The translations under genes and the position numbers were made by a program. A stretch of 61,722 bases of DNA from Chloroflexota bacterium (GTDB lineage: Bacteria; Chloroflexota; Dormibacteria; CF-121): NCBI GenBank assembly GCA_005889535.1, contig VBHC01000123.1:1-61722 (forward strand), in the 5' to 3' direction. A model generated the notes under the pieces. It saw only the letters and a program-made list of their open reading frames with translations, did no database searches and had not been told where the DNA came from. Shown piece after piece: positions 1 to 8,717 of this stretch (positions are counted from its first letter, which is position 1; every line of letters starts with the position of its first letter).

Positions 1-1454
1 TCGAACGCCGGGGTGACGCCGTGCTGCTGCGCCAGGATCATTGCATCGGCATAGGAGCTGGAGGTCAGATATCCAATGCCGGTCCAATCGTGGTAGTAGG
101 TCGGCAGGCCCAGCGTCGCCTTCTCCGGCGGCACCCCCTGCATCGAGAACTCCAGGGCCTGACGCATCCATGGGGTTCCGGAGACGGCGCCAGGGGGTGT
201 CACACCGTTGTGCTCGTCATACGTCATAAAGGACAGAAAGTCGGCCGCCTTCGCCAGCGCGGCGAAATCGTACGCGCCCGACCATTGACGGAAGTAGTTG
301 AGCAATGACCCGGTTGCACTGTCGTCGCCGGGCATCCGTGGAATGACCGCGATGGAGAGGTTGAGACCGGCCGGATGGAAGGCGCTGGCGCAATCCTTGA
401 CCAGCCCCGTGAGCAGGTCGCGATCGGTCCAGGGAATCTGCTCGAAGTCGAGCTGGAAGCCGGCATAGCCAAAGGCCTTTGCCTCCTTGACGAGGTTGCC
501 GCACAATGCGGTGCGAAGATTGGGATCGGCAAGGATCGCATGACCGACGCCAGGATCAACATCTTTATTGACGATCAGCGGGATGATGGCGACTCGGCTC
601 GCATGTGCGGCGTCGATGACGTCCCGCCTTGCATAACCGGTGATGCTGCCGTCGGCGTTTGCGTCGTACCAGGCGGGGCTGAGCACATCGATCTGACCCA
701 GGTGGGCCATGAGTGAGGCGCGGCCGTCATCCGTGTTGACGTAGTACATCTGGACCATGTGACCGGGCACTACCTGAGTGAGCGTCGAAGGAATGGAGAG
801 GCCGGCGCTCTGGAACTTGCGGCTGCGCGTCCCATCCGCGGCATTGATACCAGGGTCGATCATGACGACGGCGTGGTCGTTTAGACCGAAGCCGGTGGAC
901 ACCACGTCGACCGTCTGCGCATCGCGCCAGGTGAACGTCGGATTGCCCGTGACCGTGACGTGCGCCTGCGCCTGCGCCTGATCGGCGACCGCCCGAGAGA
1001 AACGAATGGTTGCCGCCACGCTGACCTGGGAATCGGCCTGAAGATGAAAGAGGTGCATCGACACCGCGGCGCTGAGCGGTGGCACAACCTGGAAGGCGGC
1101 GCGAATCTGCATGGCGCCGGCCGCCAGCTGCATCGTGTGGCGGCTGCCGAGTGCCAGGGGGCCGGGAATCGCGACGCGCAACACGGCGCCCCCCGCGGTG
1201 GCGGAGAGAGCAACCGGGCGCCCGTCCATAACCAGGTGCCAGTCACCGGGTTTCAGCGGACGGCTGACCCTGACGACCAGCTTTGGATGCGGCGACACCT
1301 GCGGCAGCGGCGCCGAGAGCACCGACGTCCCGTCGAGCTCCATGGCGTCGACATTGACGACCGGCATTGGATTCAGCTCGGTCGCCAGGAGGCCCCCCAG
1401 CAACAAGATTCCGGTGGTCATCGCCCCGGCGCCCACAAAGACCGGGAGGCGCAT
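1..1454 (-). CDS. GH18-like secreted glycosidase (C-terminus cut by window edge)
   Basis: Reading leftward from an ATG at 1454, an open frame runs off the window. A hydrophobic N-terminal segment (about residues 8-25) fits a signal anchor. A beta-rich region like a bacterial Ig-like domain follows, then a TIM-barrel part. GH18 hallmarks are GFQLDFEQIPW, a degenerate form of the DxxDxDxE catalytic strand, and FLSFMTYDEH, the M/F-x-Y-D strand. Relatives such as YaaH-type proteins act on peptidoglycan or chitin-like glycans outside the cell. The substrate cannot be read from the sequence. The first Asp positions of the GH18 motif are not conserved, so catalysis is not certain. Confidence 0.8.
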   Translation of the reverse strand, partial: MRLPVFVGAGAMTTGILLLGGLLATELNPMPVVNVDAMELDGTSVLSAPLPQVSPHPKLVVRVSRPLKPGDWHLVMDGRPVALSATAGGAVLRVAIPGPLALGSRHTMQLAAGAMQIRAAFQVVPPLSAAVSMHLFHLQADSQVSVAATIRFSRAVADQAQAQAHVTVTGNPTFTWRDAQTVDVVSTGFGLNDHAVVMIDPGINAADGTRSRKFQSAGLSIPSTLTQVVPGHMVQMYYVNTDDGRASLMAHLGQIDVLSPAWYDANADGSITGYARRDVIDAAHASRVAIIPLIVNKDVDPGVGHAILADPNLRTALCGNLVKEAKAFGYAGFQLDFEQIPWTDRDLLTGLVKDCASAFHPAGLNLSIAVIPRMPGDDSATGSLLNYFRQWSGAYDFAALAKAADFLSFMTYDEHNGVTPPGAVSGTPWMRQALEFSMQGVPPEKATLGLPTYYHDWTGIGYLTSSSYADAMILAQQHGVTPAF

Positions 1455-1597
1455 GCGGCGCGAGTATCGCTGGCTGCCAGCACCCCGGCAAACGCTCGCT
1501 GTAGCACCAACTGAGGCTCAACCGTTAGGCGCTTACACCGGGACGCCGTTATCAGCTTTGCTGATTTGGTTCGCCAGCGCCGGGGTAGAAAAAAATC

Positions 1598-1918
1598 GTG
1601 GACGTGCTTGATATCCTCCGGCGACAGGCGGGTCGTTTCCAGTGCCCCAAGTGTGGGCAGAGCCTGGCCGAGTGCCAGCTCGAGATGGTGACTCACCACG
1701 ATGACCAGTCACTCGTCAAGGTGACGTGTGCCCACTGCCAGGACACTCGGCTGATCGCGGTCGCGTTCGCGGCCGAAACCGAAACCGAGGCGCCGGCAAT
1801 TGACGTTCGGGACGAGCCTGCCGAGGACCTCGGTGTTGCCATCAGCGCCGACGACGTCCTGGATGCCCGCCTGGCGCTGGCCGGCCACGCCGGCGATCTC
1901 GAGAGCCTACTTCGCTGA
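1598..1918 (+). CDS. Small zinc-ribbon protein
   Basis: A 106-residue protein starting at GTG. The first half holds two Cys pairs (CPKC and CAHC), about 27 residues apart, which would form a zinc ribbon. The C-terminal half is acidic and ends with a short predicted helix. It lies alone between a minus-strand glycosidase and a secreted protease. No enzyme motif is visible. A role in protein or nucleic-acid binding is possible but not shown. Confidence 0.6.
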   Translation: MDVLDILRRQAGRFQCPKCGQSLAECQLEMVTHHDDQSLVKVTCAHCQDTRLIAVAFAAETETEAPAIDVRDEPAEDLGVAISADDVLDARLALAGHAGDLESLLR

Positions 1919-2002
1919 TGCGACCTGTCACCAACCGGTAACAATCCAAAGCCGACAGCGCCTGTGCTGGACTTGACCCAACCTCGACCGTAAGATGACG
2001 CC

Positions 2003-2623
2003 GTGGAGAGGGGTCGGCGCCGCGCGCTGGCGGCAACCGTGCTTGCCGTCGCGGCCTGGGTGACGGGGAGCCTTGGGGCATCCGCCGGCCCGGCCGTGCC
2101 AACCTTCAGTCAACGATCGATGCAGTGGTCCCGGGAGGCCCTGGGCAGCGACCGGCTGGACACGATCGGGTCATCCGGCTGCGCGCTGACGGCGGTCACG
2201 ATGGTGACGGCCGCCTACGGTTACCCCACCAACCCGGGGACGCTGAACCGCTGGCTTACCGCAAACGGCGGCTACCTCGAGAATGACCTGCTGCTCTGGC
2301 GTCAGGCAGCGGCCGCGACCCAGGGATCGGTGCGCTGGAAGTGGCTGCACGTCCCGGGCATGGTGTCGCAGCTGCGCACCGACGACCAGGACATCGAAGA
2401 CCTACCGCCGCAATCCGTGGTGGAGGCCCAACTCGATGCTGGTCGCCTGGTCGTCGCCGAGGTGCGGCTCTACGGCGGCATGCACTTTGTGGTGATCACC
2501 GGCCATCGCGGCCAAACCCTCTACATCAACGACCCCTGGTACGGCGACCGCACCACTTTGCAGGCTCGCTACGGGAACTACCGGCAAGCGGTGCACTCGG
2601 CACAGGTCTACTACCGCAGTTAG
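2003..2623 (+). CDS. Secreted C39-like cysteine peptidase
   Basis: A 206-residue protein with a GTG start and an N-terminal signal peptide (Arg-rich start, Ala-rich core, ASA-GPA cleavage region). The remainder matches the peptidase C39-like papain fold: Cys in SSGCALTA (about residue 60), His in MHFVVITG (about residue 161) and NDPW soon after would form the Cys-His-Asn/Asp triad. Such proteins cleave peptides or peptidoglycan-linked substrates outside the membrane. There is no ABC transporter domain, so it is not a bacteriocin-exporter peptidase domain. Confidence 0.7.
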   Translation: MERGRRRALAATVLAVAAWVTGSLGASAGPAVPTFSQRSMQWSREALGSDRLDTIGSSGCALTAVTMVTAAYGYPTNPGTLNRWLTANGGYLENDLLLWRQAAAATQGSVRWKWLHVPGMVSQLRTDDQDIEDLPPQSVVEAQLDAGRLVVAEVRLYGGMHFVVITGHRGQTLYINDPWYGDRTTLQARYGNYRQAVHSAQVYYRS

Positions 2624-2635
2624 CGGCCCGGCGAG

Positions 2636-3124
2636 TCAGGCTGCGGCAAGTTCCTCGTCGTAACTGGCCGCGCCCCATTGGCGAGTCCGCTGGGCAATGG
2701 CGGCGGACAGGGTGGCAAACGTATCCGCGCGAAACAAGGCGCGATCCAATTTCAGGACCTGGCTGCCGGCCGCGATTTCGAGATGGCCACCCTGGCGGGT
2801 GATGACCTCGTTCATCCCCTGGACCCGGTCCCAGGGAACCAGCTGGGGCCGGCGATTGAGCCAGGCGTGGCCGACCGGGCGCAGCGCAATGCCTTCCCGC
2901 GTGACCGTCACCTCCATCCACTCGATGAAGAAGCTGTGGAAGAGCAACCCGACGCTGAACGCCAGACCGCAGCCCATCGCGATCGCGAGTGCAGCGAAGG
3001 ACCCATTGTGGGTCTCCGAGACTTCGACGACGGCCAGCACGAACCCCAGGGCGCAGGCGGCGATCGGGACACCGGGCCAGAGGATGACGAGCCGGTTCAG
3101 CGGGCTATCCGGCCGAAAGCTCAT
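2636..3124 (-). CDS. Membrane protein with PH-like domain
   Basis: A 162-residue protein. Two hydrophobic helices (about residues 12-32 and 42-65) are followed by a soluble part with the beta pattern of bacterial PH-like domains (VTREGIALRP, then QLVPWDRVQGM). It is convergent with the upstream peptidase, with a gap of about 12 nt. Function unknown; membrane localisation is the only firm inference. Confidence 0.6.
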   Translation of the reverse strand: MSFRPDSPLNRLVILWPGVPIAACALGFVLAVVEVSETHNGSFAALAIAMGCGLAFSVGLLFHSFFIEWMEVTVTREGIALRPVGHAWLNRRPQLVPWDRVQGMNEVITRQGGHLEIAAGSQVLKLDRALFRADTFATLSAAIAQRTRQWGAASYDEELAAA

Positions 3125-3254
3125 GCGTGCTCATAAACTATCGAGCGCAATCAAAGACAACATTTCGGCCATCGCATCGCTGCAGAGATGTTTCGCGGGT
3201 GTGACGAGCGCTTCCCGTCGCCGCCAAGCGCCGTTCCGGCCGGGGACTCTCTGC

Positions 3255-3602
3255 TTAGACGTCCAGCTCTTTGACGTCGAGCTCGCGCAGCTCCGCCGGA
3301 GCCTGCAGCCCGTTGTCCACCAGGATCCGGAGTAAACGCAACACGTAGCGGGCGCCGTTGAGATTGACGCCATGCTGGCGGGTCAGGGTCTGAATCGCCT
3401 GAAGTTTGCGGATGTCGCGCTGCGAAAAGCGACGGCGGTTGGTGGAGGTTCGCTTGGGGACGACGAGGCCCAGATGCTCGTACATCATCAGTGTTCGAGG
3501 ATGGGTCTGCAAAATCTCCGAGGCCACGCTGATGGTGTAGATCGGTTTGTCCAGCGAGAGGCTGGTGTCCGACGGTGCGCGGCGGGTTACTCCTTTAGCC
3601 AA
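3255..3602 (-). CDS. MerR-family regulator (HspR-like), paralogue 1
   Basis: A 115-residue MerR-type DNA-binding protein. The motif HPRTLMMYEHLGLV is the helix-turn-helix and first wing, and NRRRFSQRD the second wing, as in HspR-type repressors. A short helical tail replaces any metal- or ligand-binding domain. The only start candidate is a TTG at 3602, inside the last codons of the preceding response regulator. The 16-nt overlap indicates translational coupling. The pair at 9164-9900 has the same overlap. HspR relatives repress chaperone genes, but the target here is unknown. Confidence 0.85.
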   Translation of the reverse strand: MAKGVTRRAPSDTSLSLDKPIYTISVASEILQTHPRTLMMYEHLGLVVPKRTSTNRRRFSQRDIRKLQAIQTLTRQHGVNLNGARYVLRLLRILVDNGLQAPAELRELDVKELDV

Positions 3603-4015
3603 TCCTCAATCCCCTCGGACAGACTGGTGGGCGTTGTGCGCGCCTTGATGAGGTACTCGTGGGCCCCCAGCCGCAACCCGCGCGCAACCAGATCCTCTTC
3701 ATCGTAATTAGAGAGGATGATAACCGGAATATCCCGCGTCTTCTCCTGCGCCCGCAATTTCCTCAACACTTCGAGCCCGTCCATTTTGGGGAGGCGGATG
3801 TCGAGGAAGATGATGTCGGGGGTCAGGTCGCCTGCTTTCTTCAGGCCGTCCTCGCCGTCGAGGGCGGTATTCACGCGATAACCATCGAGCTCCAACTTGA
3901 GGCGGTACATCTCCAGGACCGAGGGATCGTCTTCCACCAGGAGAACGTCGACCAGGTCCTCGTCGGTCTGGGTCGCCCGGCTCGCGCCGGCGCTGCGGCG
4001 CGTCTTACTTTCCAT
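3587..4015 (-). CDS. Single-domain response regulator
   Basis: A 142-residue protein with one receiver domain after a 20-residue polar tail. The acidic pocket is VEDD, the phospho-acceptor is Asp72 in FLDIRLP, the conserved Ser is in ILSNY and the Lys in YLIK. There is no output domain. Its stop overlaps the start of a MerR gene by 16 nt, so the MerR protein may serve as the separate output partner (inference). No histidine kinase is in the window. A consensus promoter lies at 4192-4220, with a leader hairpin between promoter and gene. Confidence 0.9.
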   Translation of the reverse strand: MESKTRRSAGASRATQTDEDLVDVLLVEDDPSVLEMYRLKLELDGYRVNTALDGEDGLKKAGDLTPDIIFLDIRLPKMDGLEVLRKLRAQEKTRDIPVIILSNYDEEDLVARGLRLGAHEYLIKARTTPTSLSEGIEDWLKE

Positions 4016-4142
4016 AACACTCCCCTTGGCGCGAAGCAGTATAGACGAAGTCGGTGAATCTCGCCGCCCTTATGGAAAGGAATACGGTCCGATTACCCCG
4101 AGGCATACGACCGATCGCGTGGACATCCCCCAGAAAAGTTAA

Positions 4143-4162
4143 GGCCCTCCGAAGGGAGGGCC
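4143..4162 (-). terminator. Terminator-like leader hairpin
   Basis: A perfect 8-bp GC-rich inverted repeat (GGCCCTCC / GGAGGGCC) with a 4-nt loop. Read on the minus strand it is followed by TTAACTTTT. It lies about 30 nt after the -10 box at 4192-4197 and about 130 nt before the response regulator start. It would either end a short RNA of roughly 50 nt or act as a leader attenuator. Confidence 0.6.
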
Positions 4163-4191
4163 CGAAGAGGGGGGCAAGAGAACTAATGCGG

Positions 4192-4220
4192 ATTATAGGA
4201 AGGCCCGCGAGTCTTGTCAA
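4192..4220 (-). promoter_or_regulatory. Perfect consensus sigma-70-type promoter
   Basis: On the minus strand TTGACA (4220-4215), a 17-nt spacer and TATAAT (4197-4192). Both hexamers match the housekeeping consensus exactly, with optimal spacing, which is rare in a high-GC genome. It points toward the response regulator-MerR operon and its leader hairpin. Confidence 0.75.
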
Positions 4221-4338
4221 CAGGAGCACAGTCAGTAATTGTCCCGAGCCGACTGTCCCTAAACCCCGAACCCGGCGCATAACGATCCGCAAAAACGGTG
4301 AGCCAGGAAACCGGCAGCCCGCGGGATCCGCTCGGGCG

Positions 4339-4686
4339 CTAGACGTCGAGCTGCGACACGTCGATATCGCGAAGCTCGACCGGCGCGGAAAGCTGGTTCT
4401 CGTGCAGGAGCTTGAGCAGCTTCATGATGTAGCGCACGCCCGCGAGGTTGACCGAATGCTGCCGAGTCAGCTTCTGGATGGTCTGCAGCTTCATCACGTC
4501 GCGCTGCGAGAAGCGCCGGCGATTCGTCGATGTCCGCTTCGGCACGACCAGGCCGAGATGCTCGTACATCATCAGCGTCCTTGGATGAGTCTCCAGGATC
4601 TCCGACGCCACGCTGATGGTATAGATCGGCTTGTCGAGGGAGATGTTCGTGTCACGTCGGGTCTCACGCTTGACGGCGGTTACCAT
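4339..4686 (-). CDS. MerR-family regulator (HspR-like), paralogue 2
   Basis: A 115-residue protein closely resembling the MerR at 3255-3602. It shares LDKPIYTISVASEIL, HPRTLMMYEHLGL and NRRRFSQRD, and differs mainly in the first 15 residues and the tail. The start at 4686 is not overlapped by another gene. It is probably a recent duplicate encoded just upstream of the response regulator-MerR pair in the same direction. A DNA-binding repressor or activator of stress genes is the likely role; the target is unknown. Confidence 0.85.
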   Translation of the reverse strand: MVTAVKRETRRDTNISLDKPIYTISVASEILETHPRTLMMYEHLGLVVPKRTSTNRRRFSQRDVMKLQTIQKLTRQHSVNLAGVRYIMKLLKLLHENQLSAPVELRDIDVSQLDV

Positions 4687-4887
4687 GCGGCCTCCAGTGC
4701 TTTTGTGCTTCCTGTATTGATAGCGTCCGCCGCGTGGACTCCGACGGCGAAATCGTGCTGAGTATAGGGGCGCAACGTGAGTAGGCTCAACGTAGGATTC
4801 GTAAATAGATGTGAACTCAGTTGAACGCCCACCCCCGGGCTAACGATATGGACAGAACATCAGTGTGCTGCTATCATATTTGCTAAC

Positions 4888-4903
4888 AGCGCCTTGTGGC
4901 GCT
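4888..4903. promoter_or_regulatory. Inverted repeat in the CsbD leader
   Basis: AGCGCC-TTGT-GGCGCT is a perfect 6-bp inverted repeat with a 4-nt loop, 8 nt before the AGGAGG ribosome-binding site of the CsbD gene. It could be an operator or an mRNA hairpin. A TATCAT box sits just upstream at 4872-4877. Confidence 0.4.
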
Positions 4904-4923
4904 AAATCTACAGGAGGTGCCGC

Positions 4924-5112
4924 GTGGGCGAGTTTGGCGACAAGGCGGAAGGCGAAATGAAGGATGCCGGCGGGAAGCTGACCGGCGACAAGAAGATGGA
5001 ATGGGAAGGCAAGGCGCAGAAGGTGAAGGGCGATGTCGAAGGCGCGGGGCGTGAGATGACCGAAGGCGAGCCTGCGACGGACAAGCCGGTCGAGGGCGAG
5101 AAGGGCGTCTAG
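4924..5112 (+). CDS. CsbD-like stress protein
   Basis: A 62-residue, very charged protein rich in Gly, Lys, Glu and Asp, without hydrophobic segments. The pattern GEFGDKAEGEMKDAGGKLTG and later WEGKAQKVKGDVE resembles CsbD-family general stress proteins. Its GTG start is preceded by AGGAGG at ideal spacing. It is a one-gene unit, with a hairpin in the leader and a strong terminator directly after. The family's function is poorly known; several members are induced by stress. Confidence 0.75.
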   Translation: MGEFGDKAEGEMKDAGGKLTGDKKMEWEGKAQKVKGDVEGAGREMTEGEPATDKPVEGEKGV

Positions 5113-5127
5113 AGGCGAGGATCGCGC

Positions 5128-5153
5128 AAACCGGCCTTCGGGCCGGTTTTTTT
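5128..5153 (+). terminator. Intrinsic terminator of the CsbD gene
   Basis: AAACCGGCC-TTCG-GGCCGGTTT forms a 9-bp stem with a stable TTCG tetraloop and is followed by a run of T residues. Confidence 0.9.
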
Positions 5154-5739
5154 ATCGGGGAGTGGCCGGTGGGCGAGTACCGCCCGGTGGGGATGATTCC
5201 GCGGTCGCGGCTTCGGTGGAAACCTCGGGTCCCGCCCGCCGTCCCGCCTGGTAGCGGCCCGCGGGTCCCGCCTCGGGAGTGGATGGCCCGCCCCCACGCG
5301 GCCGAATATGGCTCAGGGTGGATTCCCGCAAGATCAAGAAGAGCAAGAGGGCAACCGACCCCAGGAGGAAATTCACGCTCAGCCACGCGCTTCCGATGGC
5401 AGGGGTAAAAAATCCGAGCACGAAACCGATCAGTGCCATGAAGAAGGCCGCGATGCTACCGATGTGCATGAACTCGTCCTGGAGGTGATGCCGCGGAAAC
5501 AGCTGCTGCAGACGGTCTTCCAGGGCGGACCGCGACCTGCCGCCCGATGGCAGGCCGGACGATCGAACCGGGCCGCTCGGCGGATCCGCTTGCGATTTCC
5601 CGCAGAACCGGCAAAACCGGGCACCCGCCTCAATGGGCTTGCCGCACTCCCGGCAAAAGATGGTTGCGCTCTTTTCGGCTGAGGCCGCGGCTGACAAAGC
5701 TGCCCCATTATAGGTTGGCGCTCTCCAGTTCGCGGCCAC
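5152..5739 (-). CDS. Zinc-ribbon membrane protein
   Basis: A 195-residue protein. Near residues 29-46 two Cys pairs (CRECG and CRFCG) form a zinc-ribbon of the type common at the N-terminus of small membrane proteins. Two hydrophobic helices follow (about residues 95-135). The C-terminal 60 residues are Pro/Gly/Arg-rich and probably disordered. Its stop codon touches the T tract of the CsbD terminator, so the two genes are convergent. Function unknown. Confidence 0.6.
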   Translation of the reverse strand: MAANWRAPTYNGAALSAAASAEKSATIFCRECGKPIEAGARFCRFCGKSQADPPSGPVRSSGLPSGGRSRSALEDRLQQLFPRHHLQDEFMHIGSIAAFFMALIGFVLGFFTPAIGSAWLSVNFLLGSVALLLFLILRESTLSHIRPRGGGPSTPEAGPAGRYQAGRRAGPEVSTEAATAESSPPGGTRPPATPR

Positions 5740-5893
5740 CTCCCGGAGGGCGTAACCAAAGTCCCGGCGGGGCCGTTCGACAGAGGCAACCGGAACATTC
5801 TCGGACCCATCCCGTACAGAGGAGCTCCGCTTAGGTTACAATGGCTAAGTCAGATTTCCGTAGAGCAGTTACGGTACGTTTTAGGGGCCTGAA

Positions 5894-6088
5894 ATGATCA
5901 ACATCCGGCATGCGACCCACTCAGTCACCGCAGATGGCCTCTCGTCCCTCGCCGCTCGCCGACGGCAGATCCGGCGTCAGCGCCGGTCTACGGCGCGGGC
6001 GCTGGCGAGCGGACTGGGGTGGGGAGCGGTTATGCTCCTCTCTCTGTGGCTCCTGCTTTCGGGGATCTCCGGGTTTCTGAGCGCCTAG
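5894..6088 (+). CDS. Small single-pass membrane protein ahead of PBP
   Basis: A 64-residue protein with a basic middle (RRRQIRRQRR) and one C-terminal transmembrane helix. It overlaps the start of the penicillin-binding protein by up to 70 nt in another frame. This suggests translational coupling, or that one of the two starts is wrong. No homologue is recognised; a role in placing or coupling the PBP is speculation. Confidence 0.5.
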   Translation: MINIRHATHSVTADGLSSLAARRRQIRRQRRSTARALASGLGWGAVMLLSLWLLLSGISGFLSA

Positions 6089-8313
6089 CGGCTCGCCGGC
6101 GCACACAACGCCACGTAGACCGGTGGCGAAAGCGCAGCCGTGCCGACTTCCGTCGCACCGTGATCCTTGGTGTCGTGGTGGTGTTGCTCCTGCCCCTGAT
6201 GGGCATCCCCGCGATCACCGCCCAGGCCGTTGGACCCTTGCCCGCCGTCAGCGGCCTGTCGTCCAACAAGCTCCAGCAGGACACGCTGATCTACGACCGC
6301 CATGGGCAGCTGCTCGCCGACGTCGGCAAGGAGGGCAATCACCGGATCGTCGTGCCCCTCAACTACGTCTCGCCCTGGGTCGTGAAGGCGACCCTGGCCA
6401 CCGAGGACCGCACCTTCTACAGCAACAGCGGCATCGACGTCGGCGGCATTCTTCGGGCCGCGATCGCGAACTACCAGCACCATCACATTCAGCAGGGCGG
6501 GAGCACCATCAGCCAGCAGTTGATCAAGCAGGTCTACATCGGAAGCAACGCTCCAAACGACATCCAGCGCAAGATGAAGGAAGCGATCCTTGCCATCGAG
6601 CTGAACCGCGAATACAGCAAGAATCAGATCCTGGAGATGTATCTCAACACCATCTTCTACGGGAGCCAGACCTATGGGATCGAGGCGGCAGCACGCAGCT
6701 ACTTCCAGACCAACGCCCACGATGTGTCGCTGGCCCAGGCCGCCATGCTGGCCGGCCTCCCTCAGGCGCCGACGCGATACAACCCGGTCGTCAACTTCGC
6801 GTCCGCCAAACAGCGCCAGGCGCAGGTGCTGGCCGCCATGGTTGGCGAGAAGTTCATCACGGCGGCCGACGCCCAGGCTGCCTATGCCGTCAAGCTCCAG
6901 GTCTTCTCTCCCGTCACCAAGTTCGAGGCGCCCTACTTCGTCGACTACGTCTTGAAGACGCTCGCCAAGGACCACGGCATCAACTCCAGCGATCAGCGGG
7001 GCTATCGCGTCTACACCAGCCTCGACCTGAATCTCCAGCACATGGCGGAGAAAGTGGTGCGCGACCAGGTGGCGCAGAAGGGCGGTTTCTACAACTTCCA
7101 TGATGCGGCGCTGGTCAGCATGGACCCGAAAACCGGCCAGGTGCTCGCCATGGTCGGCGGCGTCGACTACAACCGACCCGGAGGCCAATTCAACTTCGCC
7201 TACGACGTCCCGCGCCCGCCCGGCTCGAGTTTCAAGATCTTCACCTACACGGCCGCCATCGAGAGCCGGAAAGTAAACATGCTGAGTCCGGTGCTCGACG
7301 CCCCGATGGTCTTCCCCACCGGTGGCGATGGTCCCGGCTACATGAGCGGATATGCGAAGTACATTCCGCAGAACTATGACCGCCGCTTTCACGGCACGCT
7401 GCCGCTCAAAATGGTGATGGGTAACTCGTTGAACATCCCCGCGCTGAAGGTTGAGCTGCGCACGGGCATCCCCGCGGTGGTCGACATGGCACACCGACTT
7501 GGCCTGACCTGTCTGGGCGAACCCTGCGACCGAAAACCCGCTGACTACGGCATGAGCCTGACGCTGGGCGCCTACCCCGTACGGCTGGCGGACATGGCGA
7601 CCGCGGCCTCAACGCTGGCGACGCTCGGCGTCCGCCACCGCGAAGCGCCAATCCTCAGCATCAAGGACGGACTGGGCCGCGCCGTCTACACATATGACCC
7701 GAAAACCGTGGAGTACCGGGCGGTCGACCCGGGCGTGGCCTTCATCATCGCGTCCATCATGTCCGACGACCGCAACCGTTGCCTTGAATTCGGCTGTGGC
7801 GGCGACCTTACCCTGGCTGGGCGCCACGTCGCCGCCAAGACCGGCACCACCAACGATTTCAAAGACAACTGGACGGTCGGTTTTACACCGAGCCTGGCGA
7901 CCGCCGTGTGGGTGGGAAACCCTGACAACAAGCCGCTCAGTCACAACTCGACCGGGATCGTCGGCGCCGCTCCCATCTGGCACAAGTTCATGACACAGGC
8001 ACTCGCCGGCAAACCGGATGAGTGGTACGGCGCAGTCCCGGCAGGCATCGACCAGATCGGGCAGAACTACTTCCTGACCGGCACCGAAAACCTGCCGAAG
8101 ACGCTGGCGCAGCCGTGGCCGCAATGCAAGCTCCCCGCGAACTACAGTCCCTACAGCCTGAGCTATTCGCAGATCACGGTGGATGGCGTCTACTGCGTCA
8201 TCAACGCGCCCAAGCCGCCGCCGGCGCCGACGCCTTCACCCGCGCCCAGCCCAACGCCTGACTGCCTGCCGGGTCTACCGCTTCCGCCCGGTCAGTGCAA
8301 GCCACATGACTAG
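6019..8313 (+). CDS. Class A penicillin-binding protein (PBP1A-like)
   Basis: A bifunctional peptidoglycan synthase of about 764 residues. A basic cytoplasmic tail and one transmembrane helix (about residues 48-72) precede the GT51 transglycosylase domain, which shows EDRTFYSNSGID and GGSTISQQL. The transpeptidase domain has the SxxK motif SSFK (Ser about 403), SLN and KTGTT (Lys about 607). A Pro-rich tail ends the protein. It polymerises lipid II and cross-links peptides outside the membrane. The GTG at 6019 is the farthest start; a GTG at 6046 is also possible, and both overlap the small upstream gene. Confidence 0.93.
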   Translation: MGSGYAPLSVAPAFGDLRVSERLAARRRTQRHVDRWRKRSRADFRRTVILGVVVVLLLPLMGIPAITAQAVGPLPAVSGLSSNKLQQDTLIYDRHGQLLADVGKEGNHRIVVPLNYVSPWVVKATLATEDRTFYSNSGIDVGGILRAAIANYQHHHIQQGGSTISQQLIKQVYIGSNAPNDIQRKMKEAILAIELNREYSKNQILEMYLNTIFYGSQTYGIEAAARSYFQTNAHDVSLAQAAMLAGLPQAPTRYNPVVNFASAKQRQAQVLAAMVGEKFITAADAQAAYAVKLQVFSPVTKFEAPYFVDYVLKTLAKDHGINSSDQRGYRVYTSLDLNLQHMAEKVVRDQVAQKGGFYNFHDAALVSMDPKTGQVLAMVGGVDYNRPGGQFNFAYDVPRPPGSSFKIFTYTAAIESRKVNMLSPVLDAPMVFPTGGDGPGYMSGYAKYIPQNYDRRFHGTLPLKMVMGNSLNIPALKVELRTGIPAVVDMAHRLGLTCLGEPCDRKPADYGMSLTLGAYPVRLADMATAASTLATLGVRHREAPILSIKDGLGRAVYTYDPKTVEYRAVDPGVAFIIASIMSDDRNRCLEFGCGGDLTLAGRHVAAKTGTTNDFKDNWTVGFTPSLATAVWVGNPDNKPLSHNSTGIVGAAPIWHKFMTQALAGKPDEWYGAVPAGIDQIGQNYFLTGTENLPKTLAQPWPQCKLPANYSPYSLSYSQITVDGVYCVINAPKPPPAPTPSPAPSPTPDCLPGLPLPPGQCKPHD

Positions 8314-8340
8314 CGCCCCGACCGCTTCCCTGAGAGCGGC

Positions 8341-8715
8341 CTAGGCGATCCCCGGCTGGTCGGTGGAGGCTTTTTCGCCGCGGCCCTGCTCGCCGTCGCC
8401 GAAGGGCATCCGCTGGGCGAGCTCGCCGGCACGGTCACGGAGCTCGATGCCGCGCTGCATCAGGTCGTCTCGCATTTCCTCGCCGGTCTTGGGAGCGAGC
8501 AGTAAGGCGAGCCCGAAGCCGACAGCGACCCCGATCAACAGCCCGGTAACGAACCGCTCGACGCCGGCGTCTTCGTCCTGCGTGAGGCGGGTGCGCCGCA
8601 AGGCCGCCACCGCGTCCGTCAAACGGTCTTTCACCTCGAAATCCTGGGCCGCCTTGTTCGCGCGATCGAGCAGGTCGCTCAATCGGTCGATCGTCTTCTC
8701 CACGGTCTGATCCAT
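8341..8715 (-). CDS. YtxH-domain membrane protein
   Basis: About 124 residues. An amphipathic N-terminal helix is followed by one Gly-rich transmembrane segment ending in LLLAPKTGEEMR, the YtxH signature, and a charged tail. An AGGAGG lies 6 nt before the ATG at 8715 but directly abuts the upstream ATG at 8721, so 8715 is preferred. It forms an operon with the second YtxH-like gene. YtxH proteins are linked to general stress; their biochemical role is unclear. Confidence 0.7.
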   Translation of the reverse strand: MDQTVEKTIDRLSDLLDRANKAAQDFEVKDRLTDAVAALRRTRLTQDEDAGVERFVTGLLIGVAVGFGLALLLAPKTGEEMRDDLMQRGIELRDRAGELAQRMPFGDGEQGRGEKASTDQPGIA

Positions 8716-8717
8716 CC

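Noticed and set aside
6085-7494. Long minus-strand frame of 469 codons
   Set aside because: Fully antisense to the PBP gene, whose catalytic motifs are intact; high GC makes such shadow frames common.
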